DNA of 46,799 nt from Bacillota bacterium. GTDB taxonomy: Bacteria > Bacillota > UBA4882 > UBA8346. A program made the position numbers and the translations under genes. Of the stretch, positions 15,892 through 25,800 are shown one piece after another (within the stretch, counting starts at the first letter, position 1; every line of letters begins with the position of its first letter). The stretch lies in assembly GCA_029553165.1 (NCBI GenBank), contig JAKPCT010000011.1, positions 1 to 46,799 on the forward strand, written 5' to 3'. A model generated the notes under the pieces. It was not told the DNA's origin and did not search any database. It was given only the letters and a program-made list of their open reading frames with translations.

Positions 15892-17758
15892 TTCAATTAC
15901 GAAATTGAGAGAGCATCGTGAACAGTTAGGTAAGGGAATTGGTGCCAGAGCAAGCAGTCAAGTGCAGGGTGAAACGGTGGAGATCCTGGTTGGGATGGCC
16001 ACCTGTGGGATAGCAGCCGGTGCCGGGGAGACAATTGTAGCGATCAATAAAGAGATTGAGCGGCAGAAACTGAAACAAGTAAAAGTAGTTCCAGTTGGTT
16101 GTATTGGTTATTGTCATGCCGAACCGCTGGTCCAGGTTAATATTCCGGGTCAAAGTCCGGTGCTTTATGGTAATGTCAAGGTCGAACAAGGGCGTGAATT
16201 GGTGATTGCCCTGGCCGAAAAACGGACACCGAACGTAACTACAGTTGAGATGGATTTTGCACGGGTTTTGGGAGAAGAAGCGGACGTAAAATCTTCGAAA
16301 AAACAGTATCGAATTGCTTTGCGAAATTGTGGCCTGATCAATCCGGACAGTATTGATGAATATATTGCGTGCCGTGGTTATGAGGCATTGAGTAAAGTCT
16401 TGACCGAGATGTCTCCGGAAGCAGTAATTGAAACTGTTAAAGCCAGTGGTTTACGCGGACGGGGTGGCGGAGGATTTTCGACCGGACTGAAGTGGGAGTT
16501 GACCCGCAAAACCCCTACTGATGGAGTGAAATATATCTTTTGTAATGCTGATGAGGGCGATCCGGGAGCGTTTATGGACCGTAGCATTTTGGAAGGAGAT
16601 CCCCACAGTGTGATCGAAGCAATGGCGATCGGTGGTTATGCGATTGGAGCGGAGATAGGTATTATCTATATTCGGGCTGAATATCCGCTGGCAATCAAAC
16701 GGCTTAAAGCAGCAATCGCTGATGCTACCAAGTATGGTTTTTTAGGTGAAAAGATCTTAGGGAGTAACTTTAATTTCAAAATTGAGTTGCGGTTAGGAGC
16801 GGGAGCATTTGTTTGTGGTGAAGAGACGGCCTTGATCAATTCGGCAGAGGGACGGCGCGGTGAACCACGTAACAAACCACCTTATCCCGCGGAGAGGGGT
16901 TATTGGGGACAACCAACCTGTGTGAATAACGTGGAAACATTTGCGAATATTGCTCCAATTATTCTTAATGGAGCTTCCTGGTTCTCGCAGATTGGTACCG
17001 AACGCAGTAAAGGGACCAAGGTTTTTGCCTTAGCAGGTAAAGTGCGTAATGAAGGTTTGATCGAAGTACCAATGGGTACGACGTTAAGGCAGATTATCTA
17101 TAATATCGGTGGTGGTATTAAAGATGATCGGAGATTTAAAGCAGTTCAAACAGGAGGGCCTTCGGGAGGAGTTATTACCGAGGACTACCTTGATACCGTG
17201 ATTGATTATGAAACATTAAAGAGTATTGATTCAATTATGGGATCCGGTGGAATGATTGTTATGGATGAGACCGACTGTATGGTGAACATCGCTAAATTTT
17301 ATTTGGAATTTACGCAAGACGAATCGTGCGGTAAATGTACTCCATGCCGGATTGGTAACAAACGCCTTTATGAACTGTTAGAGAAGATTACTAATGGTTC
17401 AGCTGAGATGGAGGATATTGATAAGATTGAACGATTGGCAAAGATGATCAAAGATGCCTCAATCTGTGGATTGGGTCAAACAGCTCCCAATCCGGTGTTG
17501 AGCACTTTGAAATTCTTTAAGAATGAATATTTGGAACATATTCAGTCGAAATATTGTGCGACTGGTTCATGTACGGGGTTGAATAAGTTTAAAATTGACC
17601 CGAAAGTTTGTATTGGTTGTACCGCCTGTGTCAAAGTCTGTCCAGTGAAATGCATCAGTGGTCAACCAGGTAAGCCCCATCAGATTGATGAACAAAAGTG
17701 CATTAAATGCGGCGCCTGTCGTAAGGTCTGTAAATTTGGTGCAGTGATTAAACCTTAG
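15881..17758 (+). CDS. hydB: NuoF-like flavin subunit of NAD-linked [FeFe]-hydrogenase
   Basis: 625 residues from ATG 15881, preceded by GGAGG; the overlap with hydC decides the start. It oxidises NADH (or reduces NAD+) at FMN. Order of parts: an N-terminal thioredoxin-like [2Fe-2S] domain with Cys residues near positions 44 and 79 to 85; the FMN/NADH-binding region beginning with GRGGGGFSTGLKW and including GAGAFVCGEETALINS; a [4Fe-4S] site ESCGKCTPCRIG; and a C-terminal ferredoxin domain with two [4Fe-4S] motifs (CIGCTACVKVCP and CIKCGACRKVC). This is the full HydB architecture of trimeric hydrogenases. Confidence 0.94.
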   Translation: MIFDSITKLREHREQLGKGIGARASSQVQGETVEILVGMATCGIAAGAGETIVAINKEIERQKLKQVKVVPVGCIGYCHAEPLVQVNIPGQSPVLYGNVKVEQGRELVIALAEKRTPNVTTVEMDFARVLGEEADVKSSKKQYRIALRNCGLINPDSIDEYIACRGYEALSKVLTEMSPEAVIETVKASGLRGRGGGGFSTGLKWELTRKTPTDGVKYIFCNADEGDPGAFMDRSILEGDPHSVIEAMAIGGYAIGAEIGIIYIRAEYPLAIKRLKAAIADATKYGFLGEKILGSNFNFKIELRLGAGAFVCGEETALINSAEGRRGEPRNKPPYPAERGYWGQPTCVNNVETFANIAPIILNGASWFSQIGTERSKGTKVFALAGKVRNEGLIEVPMGTTLRQIIYNIGGGIKDDRRFKAVQTGGPSGGVITEDYLDTVIDYETLKSIDSIMGSGGMIVMDETDCMVNIAKFYLEFTQDESCGKCTPCRIGNKRLYELLEKITNGSAEMEDIDKIERLAKMIKDASICGLGQTAPNPVLSTLKFFKNEYLEHIQSKYCATGSCTGLNKFKIDPKVCIGCTACVKVCPVKCISGQPGKPHQIDEQKCIKCGACRKVCKFGAVIKP

Positions 17759-17773
17759 GAGGTGGAGGACCAG

Positions 17774-19519
17774 ATGAATGAACAAGTTCAAGTTACAATT
17801 AATGATCAAGTGATACATGTTGCGAAAGGAACTACTCTTCTAGAAGCCGCGAAAATGATCGGAATCCAGATTCCGACTTTATGCCATCTCGATCTTAAAG
17901 AGTTTAAAATGGTTAATAAGGTGGCTTCGTGTCGTGTCTGTATGGTTGAGGTGCAAGGACGCCCTCAATTGGCCCCTGCCTGTTCGACCACTGTCGTTGA
18001 TGGGATGGTTGTCAGGACTGATACCGTTAGGGTTATTCAAGCACGGCGGATGGCAGTTGAATTACTGTTGTCAAACCACCCGAATGAGTGTTTTACCTGT
18101 CCGAAAAATCTGGAATGTGAACTGCAAGCGCTGGCTCATAAATTAGGGATCCGCGAGATTGAGTGGGTTGGCGAAAAGATGGACTATGAAAACGATACCT
18201 CCAGCAAAGCGATTATCAAAAACCCTAACAAATGTATCATGTGTCGGCGTTGTGAAACGATGTGCAATGAAGTCCAAACCTGTGGTATCTTGTCGGCAGT
18301 GAGCAGGGGATTTGATGCGTTTGTCGGTCCAGCTTTCAACATCCCGATTGCCGAGTCTTCGTGTACCTATTGTGGTCAATGTGTTGCGGTCTGTCCTACA
18401 GCGGCATTGACGGAAGTCAACCATACCGGTAAAGTTTGGGCCGCCTTAAATGATCCTGATAAACATGTGATTGTCCAAACTGCTCCGGCAGTAAGGGTCG
18501 CCATCGGCGAATTATTTGGAATGGAACCAGGTTCGATTGTTACAGGCAAAATGGTTACGGCTTTACGCCGGATGGGATTTGATGCGGTTTTTGACACTGA
18601 TTTTGCCGCGGATCTAACTATCTTAGAGGAAGCCTCGGAGTTAGTACACCGGCTCGAACACCAAGGCCGGTTACCAATCCTGACCAGTTGTTGTCCGGCT
18701 TGGGTTAAATTCATTGAACATCAATTTCCTGATCTGTTAGATGTGCCATCAACCTGTAAATCCCCGCAAATAATGTTTGGTACGATTGCCAAGACCTATT
18801 ATGCCGAGAAGATGGGGATTGACCCCAGTAAGATCGTGGTCGTTTCAGTAATGCCGTGTGTTGCTAAGAAAGCTGAGGCTGCCCGTCCCGAACTTACTAA
18901 AGACGAGAACAGTAATGTTGATATTGTGCTCACTACCCGTGAATTTGGAGCGATGATCAACGAGTTGGGTCTCGATTTTAATAGTCTTCCAGAGAGTGAT
19001 TTTGACAAAATGATGGGGGAAAGCACCGGTGCTGCCGTAATCTTTGGAACAACCGGCGGGGTTATCGAGGCGGCAGTCCGGACTGCTTACGAATGGATCA
19101 CTGGTGAGGAATTAAAAGAGGTTGAATTTGCCCAGATGCATGGAGTACAGGGAATCAGAGAAGCTACCGTTAAGATCAAAGACATGGAGTTGAAGATTGG
19201 AATCGCCCATGAGCTTGGTAATGCACGAAAACTGTTGGAAGATATCCGTGATGGGAAGTCACATTACCATGCGATCGAGATTATGGCTTGTCCCGGTGGC
19301 TGTATCGGTGGCGGTGGTCAACCTTATCACCATGGCGATATCGAGATTATTAAGAAACGCCAACAAGCAATTTATGAAGAAGATCGTAATAAGGCTAAAC
19401 GGAAGTCGCATGAAAATGAGGAAGTGCTGCAACTTTACCGGGAGTATTTAGGAAAACCCTATGGTGAAAAGGCTCATGAGTTGTTACACACTTACTTCGA
19501 AAAACGGGAGAAGATTTGA
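17774..19519 (+). CDS. hydA: [FeFe]-hydrogenase catalytic subunit
   Basis: 581 residues from ATG 17774, five bases after GGAGG; an in-frame GTG at 17762 lies within the ribosome site. It makes or consumes H2 at the H-cluster. The N-terminal part carries a [2Fe-2S] ferredoxin domain (VASCRVCMVEV), a His/Cys-ligated cluster (HPNECFTCPKNLEC) and two [4Fe-4S] motifs (CIMCRRCETMC, CTYCGQCVAVCP). All three H-cluster signatures are intact: TSCCPAW (304-310), MPC with C362, and C506 and C510 in MACPGGCIGGGGQP. Last gene of the operon, followed by a strong terminator. The maturases HydE, HydF and HydG are not in this window. Confidence 0.96.
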   Translation: MNEQVQVTINDQVIHVAKGTTLLEAAKMIGIQIPTLCHLDLKEFKMVNKVASCRVCMVEVQGRPQLAPACSTTVVDGMVVRTDTVRVIQARRMAVELLLSNHPNECFTCPKNLECELQALAHKLGIREIEWVGEKMDYENDTSSKAIIKNPNKCIMCRRCETMCNEVQTCGILSAVSRGFDAFVGPAFNIPIAESSCTYCGQCVAVCPTAALTEVNHTGKVWAALNDPDKHVIVQTAPAVRVAIGELFGMEPGSIVTGKMVTALRRMGFDAVFDTDFAADLTILEEASELVHRLEHQGRLPILTSCCPAWVKFIEHQFPDLLDVPSTCKSPQIMFGTIAKTYYAEKMGIDPSKIVVVSVMPCVAKKAEAARPELTKDENSNVDIVLTTREFGAMINELGLDFNSLPESDFDKMMGESTGAAVIFGTTGGVIEAAVRTAYEWITGEELKEVEFAQMHGVQGIREATVKIKDMELKIGIAHELGNARKLLEDIRDGKSHYHAIEIMACPGGCIGGGGQPYHHGDIEIIKKRQQAIYEEDRNKAKRKSHENEEVLQLYREYLGKPYGEKAHELLHTYFEKREKI

Positions 19520-19537
19520 TGTTTTGATAGGAATGGC

Positions 19538-19572
19538 AAAGCTGTTGCAACAATTTGTTGCAACAGCTTTTT
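19538..19572. terminator. Strong bidirectional terminator between hydA and the serpin gene
   Basis: AAAGCTGTTGCAACAA (19538-19553) is the exact complement of TTGTTGCAACAGCTTT (19555-19570), flanked by A and T runs. It would end both the hydrogenase operon and the convergent serpin gene. Confidence 0.88.
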
Positions 19573-19592
19573 ATGTTGAAGGATCTTTTGGT

Positions 19593-20807
19593 TCAATACT
19601 TTTGACAATCATATAATTTCCCCATGAAGAGGACTGTGCCGGTTACATCATCAGTGATGAAGAATAAAAATGGTCTGTTCGCAATAAAGGAATGTCTGTC
19701 AGGTGCAGAATTTCTTGTCATTTCAACCACGGTAGCTCCGGCAGCTTCGCTTCCTGCTTCATTGACTTCAATAACGGCTTTGTGAAGTACTTTGCTGATA
19801 CAGAGCTTTTCATCACTTATTCCCGAAAAATCGGCTGCACTGGAAAAAGCTTTTCCCATGCCCAAAGCAATAAGCGAGTCGTTTAAATTCTTAATCCCGT
19901 ATTCAATCTTAAATCTGGGCAAATTGAGTATTACATTTTTAACCTTGGAAACGCTGTTCTTGATCTCTTCCCATTTAGCGGCATCAAGAGTTTTGATAAA
20001 ATCATTGATTGCAATGTTTTCAGCAGGTAAAACACAATACATCGATGTTTTGCCTTTTCCGTAGGGGAGTCTCACTACTTTAAAGCTATCTTTGGCTCCG
20101 TATTCGATTTCGCCTTTTTTGCTCATCATCATTACTGCTTTTGTTGCTCCGCCGCCGGAATGAAACTTGGAGTTGAACGTGTCTGCTTTGTTAAACTTCT
20201 CGGTCCATTCACCCTTAAAGTAAATGGCATTGATCAGATACATTACAACATCGGCAGGTATCGGTGGATCGATCATTTTTGTAATTTTATTATTGGTAGA
20301 TTTCGCAATCCATTTATTGATCTCATTTACTGCTGTTTCTTTTGAGAAGTCCAGTTCGGCAAGGGATGCCTTAAACACCGCTTTGTTTACCTTAAGGAAA
20401 TCCGGTTTGATCTTCATTCCTTCTCTGATCCAGATCGAATTACTGATGTTAAGCACAATCTGTTTGTCGGTGTTGTTTAAATGATCAAGCAGGTACTGAT
20501 AACCTTCATTAATCTTTTGAAGCTCTCTGCCGTTATAATTCAAAGATTTCATCAAATCAGCTTTGGTTGTGGTTCCAGCGCCTTGTAAAGTCATAGAAAG
20601 TGCGGTCGCAATGCTAAATGGGGAAATAAAAACATTTTGCTCACGTTCTTCTTCATTAAGCCACGAAAACAGAGTAAAGGAGAACTCAGTGTTACTTTTT
20701 ACAACATCCGTGCTGGTTTTATCTGCTTTAAAAACACCATTACTCACACCGGTCAGTAAGATTATGAAAGCAAATATGAAAATAGCAATTCCAATCATCT
20801 TTTTCAT
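19593..20807 (-). CDS. Secreted serpin (serine protease inhibitor)
   Basis: 404 residues, start ATG at 20807 after GGAGAG. It has an N-terminal signal peptide or membrane anchor (about residues 4-24) and then a full-length serpin fold: early helices with FISPFSIATALSMTLQGA, the NAIYFKGEW strand, and the C-terminal PFLFFI strand. The reactive loop begins VNEAGSEAAGATVVEMTRN. The hinge has small residues as in inhibitory serpins, so it should trap a protease. Counting from the hinge Glu puts the cleaved bond near R-N-S; the exact P1 residue is inferred. Bacterial serpins of this type protect against host or community proteases, or regulate secreted ones. Confidence 0.93.
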   Translation of the reverse strand: MKKMIGIAIFIFAFIILLTGVSNGVFKADKTSTDVVKSNTEFSFTLFSWLNEEEREQNVFISPFSIATALSMTLQGAGTTTKADLMKSLNYNGRELQKINEGYQYLLDHLNNTDKQIVLNISNSIWIREGMKIKPDFLKVNKAVFKASLAELDFSKETAVNEINKWIAKSTNNKITKMIDPPIPADVVMYLINAIYFKGEWTEKFNKADTFNSKFHSGGGATKAVMMMSKKGEIEYGAKDSFKVVRLPYGKGKTSMYCVLPAENIAINDFIKTLDAAKWEEIKNSVSKVKNVILNLPRFKIEYGIKNLNDSLIALGMGKAFSSAADFSGISDEKLCISKVLHKAVIEVNEAGSEAAGATVVEMTRNSAPDRHSFIANRPFLFFITDDVTGTVLFMGKLYDCQKY

Positions 20808-20960
20808 CTGCTCGCTCTCCGTTTAAATTGATTTTATCCAATCTTGGTAATATTAAATCATCTTCATTTATTTCGCTGTGATAAAAGGAGATCCTTGTTT
20901 TTGGGAATTTTTACTTTTGAATAAATTTACTATATTAATTATGTTTCTCCCAAAAAAGAA

Positions 20961-20997
20961 ACAAAAAGGCGTTGGTACCACATGGTCCAACGCCTTT
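20961..20997 (-). terminator. Intrinsic terminator of the MATE gene
   Basis: AAAGGCGTTGG (20965-20975) pairs with CCAACGCCTTT (20987-20997), with a further ACC/GGT pair inside. On the minus strand it is followed by a T run (TTTTTGTTTC). Confidence 0.85.
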
Positions 20998-21013
20998 AAA
21001 TCAATTGAATAAT

Positions 21014-22381
21014 CTACGCCGATTCCAACTCTAAAGTTTCCTGATGTTTATCATCAAGATGGAGGAGCTCGATCCAAAGTGAGATTACAGTTATAAATGC
21101 TGCCAGCACATCGGAGATTGCTCCGGAATACATGATGCCGGTTATCCGATAATAGTTTGGCAAGATGAGGATCAGGATGATCAGCAAGAATTGGCGTGAT
21201 AAACTTAGAGTCATTGACCTTACCGGTTTTCCAACTGCCTGAAAATAGTTTGCGCCTACGATTTGCAATCCAATCAGTGGTAAGAAGAACATGAAGATCC
21301 GGATTGCCTGAATGCAGAAGTCGAACAATTGTTGTTCCTGTTTGCCGAAGAGCCCGATAAAGTAAGCGGGGAAGATTTTGATCAGAATATACGCGACTGT
21401 TGCAATTAAGGTAGCGGCAATTACAGCTAATTTCAATGTCTTCTTAACACGGTCGTATTTGTGGGCGCCATAATTGTAACCAATGATTGGTTGGGCTCCT
21501 TGGCTGATCCCAAGAATCGGCATAAAAATTAGCGTATATAAGCTCATAATAATGCCCATTCCCGCTACAGCGATCTTACCTCCGAATCTATATAAGGAGG
21601 TATTCAGCAGGGCATTAAATGCACTGGAGGTTAATTGCATCAGAAATGGGGCTAACCCGATAGCGATAATTTTGGTAACGATCTTGGTCTTTAACCTTAA
21701 ATTAGTAAAATGAAGCTTCAATTTACTGCTACCACTTAGGAAGTAATATAATACCCAGATCATCACTGCTAACTGTGAGATGATGGTCGCATAGGCCGCT
21801 CCACGGATCCCCCATCCAAAAGTAAAGATGAAGATTGGGTCAAGGATGGTATTTAAGACGGCGCCGATCAGCATCGATAACATCGCGGTTTTTGGATTGC
21901 CTTCAGCACGGATGAAATTATTCATTCCAAAGCCTACAGTTACAAAAGCAGTACCCCAAAGGATAATCTTAAGGTACTGTGTGGCATGCGACAAGAGTTC
22001 ATCTTTGGCGCCAAAAGCGATCAGTAATGGTTTAATAAAGACCAATCCAATAACAGTGATTAAAAATGAAACCAGTACTAACAAAGTAACACCGTTACCC
22101 ATTATGGCCTCGGCTTCATCTTTTCTCTGTTCTCCTAATTTAATCGAGAGTAAGGTATTCGTTCCGATCCCAATCAGCATTGAAAATGCCATGCTAATGA
22201 TCATAATAGGAAAGACAGTTGTGACTGCTGCTAAACCGTTAGATCCTACTCCCATGCCAATAAAAACGCGGTCAACTACATTATAAAGTGCGTTAACCAT
22301 CATTCCAATGATTGCTGGTACTGAAAACCGGATCAGCAGTTTTGAGATCTTCTCTTCACCGAGTAGTTTTGTGTGGTGCAT
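21014..22381 (-). CDS. MATE-family multidrug exporter (MepA-like)
   Basis: 455 residues, ATG 22381 after AGAGGG. An integral membrane antiporter that would export drugs or dyes using an ion gradient. About twelve hydrophobic segments are arranged as two MatE halves. The N-terminus (KLLIRFSVPAIIGMMVNALYN) and the loop with NVVDRVFIGMGVG are typical of the MepA subgroup, as is the middle GWGIRGAAYATIISQ. Length is normal and no lesion is seen. It is a single-gene unit, divergent from gltBD, so the 450-base spacer upstream carries promoters in both directions. Confidence 0.92.
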   Translation of the reverse strand: MHHTKLLGEEKISKLLIRFSVPAIIGMMVNALYNVVDRVFIGMGVGSNGLAAVTTVFPIMIISMAFSMLIGIGTNTLLSIKLGEQRKDEAEAIMGNGVTLLVLVSFLITVIGLVFIKPLLIAFGAKDELLSHATQYLKIILWGTAFVTVGFGMNNFIRAEGNPKTAMLSMLIGAVLNTILDPIFIFTFGWGIRGAAYATIISQLAVMIWVLYYFLSGSSKLKLHFTNLRLKTKIVTKIIAIGLAPFLMQLTSSAFNALLNTSLYRFGGKIAVAGMGIIMSLYTLIFMPILGISQGAQPIIGYNYGAHKYDRVKKTLKLAVIAATLIATVAYILIKIFPAYFIGLFGKQEQQLFDFCIQAIRIFMFFLPLIGLQIVGANYFQAVGKPVRSMTLSLSRQFLLIILILILPNYYRITGIMYSGAISDVLAAFITVISLWIELLHLDDKHQETLELESA

Positions 22382-22715
22382 AGTTTCCCTCTTTCAAATA
22401 ACATTTCTCCAAAATAACATTCTTTATATTATAGATCAAAGTTACTTAAAGTCAAGAATTATTATTGATGGTAAGCGCTTTTTTTATGACATTTGCATTC
22501 TGATGTCAGTTATTTGTAAACTAGCCTTTGGATTTGGTTCGGAAGGAACAGGGGATGACGGGGCAGTGCAATCTGTATACAATATAATGTCTACAGGTTA
22601 TAAATGTTTGATTAAAAGTCAAATGGTTTGCCGGAAAGCAACTGTTTTTTAGGATGAGATCCGGAGTTGCATATGTAATATTAGTGGCAATATTATTTAA
22701 GTTTTGTAAATAATA

Positions 22716-22744
22716 TTGACATTAACCTCTAAAAGTTTTACAAT
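22716..22744 (+). promoter_or_regulatory. Consensus sigma-A promoter of gltBD
   Basis: TTGACA (22716-22721), exactly 17 bases, TACAAT (22739-22744). The expected start is near 22751, about 80 bases ahead of the gltB ATG. Confidence 0.75.
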
Positions 22745-22754
22745 CTAAAAAAGA

Positions 22755-22779
22755 CGGAATACAATTCCGCAATGCGGAA
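22755..22779 (+). promoter_or_regulatory. Two overlapping inverted repeats at the gltB transcript start
   Basis: CGGAAT (22755-22760) can pair with ATTCCG (22764-22769), three-base loop; alternatively TTCCGC (22765-22770) pairs with GCGGAA (22774-22779). The arms are shared, so the hairpins exclude each other. Because they lie within about 30 bases of the predicted transcription start, they could be an operator for a regulator or a 5'-end RNA switch. The downstream IclR-type gene is one candidate partner but nothing links them directly. Confidence 0.5.
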
Positions 22780-22833
22780 AACTGTCAAAATAATGATAAT
22801 AGTAAAGGTTAAATTAGAAAGGTTGAGACAGAG

Positions 22834-25800
22834 ATGAAACAAACAGGCTTACCTTTGAAACAGGGGCTTTATGATCCTCAGCATGAACATGATGCATGCG
22901 GGATTGGTTTCGTAGTGAACATCAAAGGGTTACAGTCGCACCAGATTGTAAAACAAGGTTTAACTGTCCTTTTGAACCTTGATCATCGTGGTGCGCGTGG
23001 GGCAGATGCTAATACCGGTGATGGCGCCGGGATCTTACTCCAGATTCCACATCGGTTTTTAAAGAAAGCAGCCGGGTTGAGCGGTTTTGAACTTCCCGAT
23101 CCAGGTACTTATGCAGTTGGTATGGTGTTTATGCCACAAGAACCTTCACTTAGAGCCGAATGTGAGAAGTTATTGGCCCGCTTTATCCATGAAGAGGGTC
23201 AGACACTGCTGGGATGGCGTACCGTTCCGACTAATGACTCGATGCTTGGTGAATCTGCTCGGGCTTGTAAACCATATATTAGACAGTTATTTATTAAACG
23301 TAATCCGGAGATCAAAGATGACCTTGGATTTGAAAGAAAACTCTATGTGATCCGGAAACGGGCCGAAAAGGCGATTCGTTACTCTGAAATGCCCGGCGGT
23401 GAATCGTTTTATATTGCCAGCTTATCAAGTAAAACCATTGTTTATAAAGGAATGTTGACCCCTGATCAACTGGAGCAATTTTATCCGGATTTAACGGATC
23501 CTGATTTGGAGTCTGCATTAGCCTTGGTCCATTCGCGGTTTAGTACCAATACATTCCCCAGCTGGGAACGGGCCCATCCTAACCGTTACCTGATTCATAA
23601 TGGGGAGATCAATACCTTACGCGGTAACGTGAACTGGATGTATGCCCGGGAATCAATGTTTCAGTCAGATAAATTTGGTGATGATATCTCCAAAATATTC
23701 CCGATCATCAACCAGGATGGCAGTGACTCGGCGATGTTTGACGAGTGCCTGGAGTTTCTGATGTTGGCAGGGCGTTCACTCCCGCATGCGATGATGATGA
23801 TGGTACCTGAACCATGGTCCAAACATCAAAGTATGGATCCTGACAAGAGAGCATTTTATGAATACCACAGTTGCTTAATGGAACCCTGGGATGGGCCGGC
23901 TGCAATGGCTTTCTCCGACGGATCGATTGTCGGTGCTGTTTTAGATCGGAATGGATTACGCCCGGCTCGTTACTATGTTACCAAAGATGATTTGGTAATC
24001 TTAGCTTCAGAAGTCGGAGTGATTGATGTTTCTCCGGAGATGGTAGTCGAAAAAGGACGTCTCCAACCAGGAAGAATGTTACTGATCGATACTAAAGCAC
24101 AACGCATAATCTCCGATCAGGAACTAAAAGCTAAACTGGCAAAGGAGCAACCTTATCAGAGCTGGCTGGACCAGTATTTATTAACGCTTAACGATCTGCC
24201 GGAATCGAAAGTATTAAAGACCAATCCAAAAAATACTTTAATCCAACGTCAGAAGGCTTTTGGCTATACTTATGAAGATTTACGGATGGTAATTACCCCG
24301 ATGGCCCAAGACTCGGTTGAGCCAATTGGTGCGATGGGGACCGATATTCCGTTAGCGGTACTCTCAGAGAAGCCGCAACTGTTATACGATTATTTCAAGC
24401 AATTGTTTGCACAGGTTACCAATCCGCCGATTGATGCAATTCGTGAAGAGATTGTAACAGGTACCGAAATTTTCATCGGTTCGGAGGGTAATCTGCTCAA
24501 CCCGCAACCGGAGAGTTGCCGGCAGTTAAAACTGGAAACACCAATCTTATCTAATGAAGATTTGAATCGAATTGAGCAACTTAACCAAGAAGGATTTAAG
24601 TCGGTAACGTTACCAATGTTGTTCTGCGCCAAAGAAGGCGGAGCCGGTTTGAAGAAGGCGCTTAGCCAATTGTGCAACGATGCATTGCAAGAGATTAAGG
24701 CCGGTGCCAATATCATCATTTTATCAGACCGTGAGATTAATAGTGAGATGGCAGCGATTCCTGCCTTGCTGGCGGTATCCGGTTTACATCACTTCCTAAT
24801 CAGAGAGCAGGTACGAACCCAAGTCAGTCTGGTTGTTGAGTCAGGTGAACCGCGTGAAGTACATCATTTTGCGTTGTTACTGGGTTATGGCGCTTCAGCG
24901 ATCAATCCGTATTTAGTCTTTGAAACGTTAGATGACCTGATTAAGAAAGACTTATTAACCGTTAAAGAATTTTATCAGGCCAAGAAGAATTATATTAAAG
25001 CGGTAGTGAAGGGAATTGTTAAAGTCTTATCCAAGATGGGGATTTCGACAATCCAAAGTTATCAGGGCGCTCAAATCTTCGAAGCAGTTGGGCTGAACCA
25101 GTCCGTGATTGATAATTATTTCACTTGGACTCCATCGCGAATTGAAGGGGTTGGCCTGGATGTGATTGCCCGTGAAGCCGGGATGCGTCATACGGCTGCT
25201 TTTGATGAACGGGTTGCTACCGGAGTTTTGGAAACCGGTGGTGTCTATCAATGGCGTAAAGATGGTGAGTATCATCTCTACAATCCCGAGACGATTCACA
25301 AATTGCAACAAGCATGTTGGAATAATGATTATCAGTTATATAAAGAATATTCCAATTTAATCAATAATCAAACTCAAAAAGCGTGTACCTTGCGCGGATT
25401 GTTGAAATTTAAGACTACGCCACAACCGATTCCGATTGACGAAGTAGAGTCGATAGAGTCGATCTGCCGGCGGTTTAAAACCGGGGCGATGTCGTATGGT
25501 TCAATCAGTAAGGAAGCCCATGAGGCATTGGCGATCGCGATGAACCGGATTGGTGGCAAGAGCAACACCGGTGAAGGTGGCGAGGATCCCAGCCGCTTTA
25601 TTCCTGAAGCTAACGGGGATTCCAAATGTAGTGCAATCAAACAGGTCGCTTCAGGAAGATTTGGAGTAACTAGTGAATATTTGGTCAATGCGCAAGAGAT
25701 TCAGATCAAAATGGCACAGGGAGCAAAACCGGGTGAAGGGGGTCAGCTACCGGGACGTAAGGTTTATCCTTGGGTTGCCAGAGTGCGTCATTCCACCCCT

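Larger units (their letters stand above)
22382..22833. other. Intergenic region between MATE and gltB
   Basis: 452 bases. Its right part holds a consensus promoter (22716-22744) and two overlapping hairpin-forming repeats (22755-22779) ahead of gltB. An open frame covers 22308-22652 but it starts inside the MATE gene on the other strand, lacks a ribosome site and has unlikely composition, so it is not called as a gene. Confidence 0.6.

Noticed and set aside
22308..22652. Open frame of 114 codons on the plus strand upstream of gltB
   Set aside because: Its first third is antisense to the MATE gene, there is no ribosome site and the composition does not look coding.
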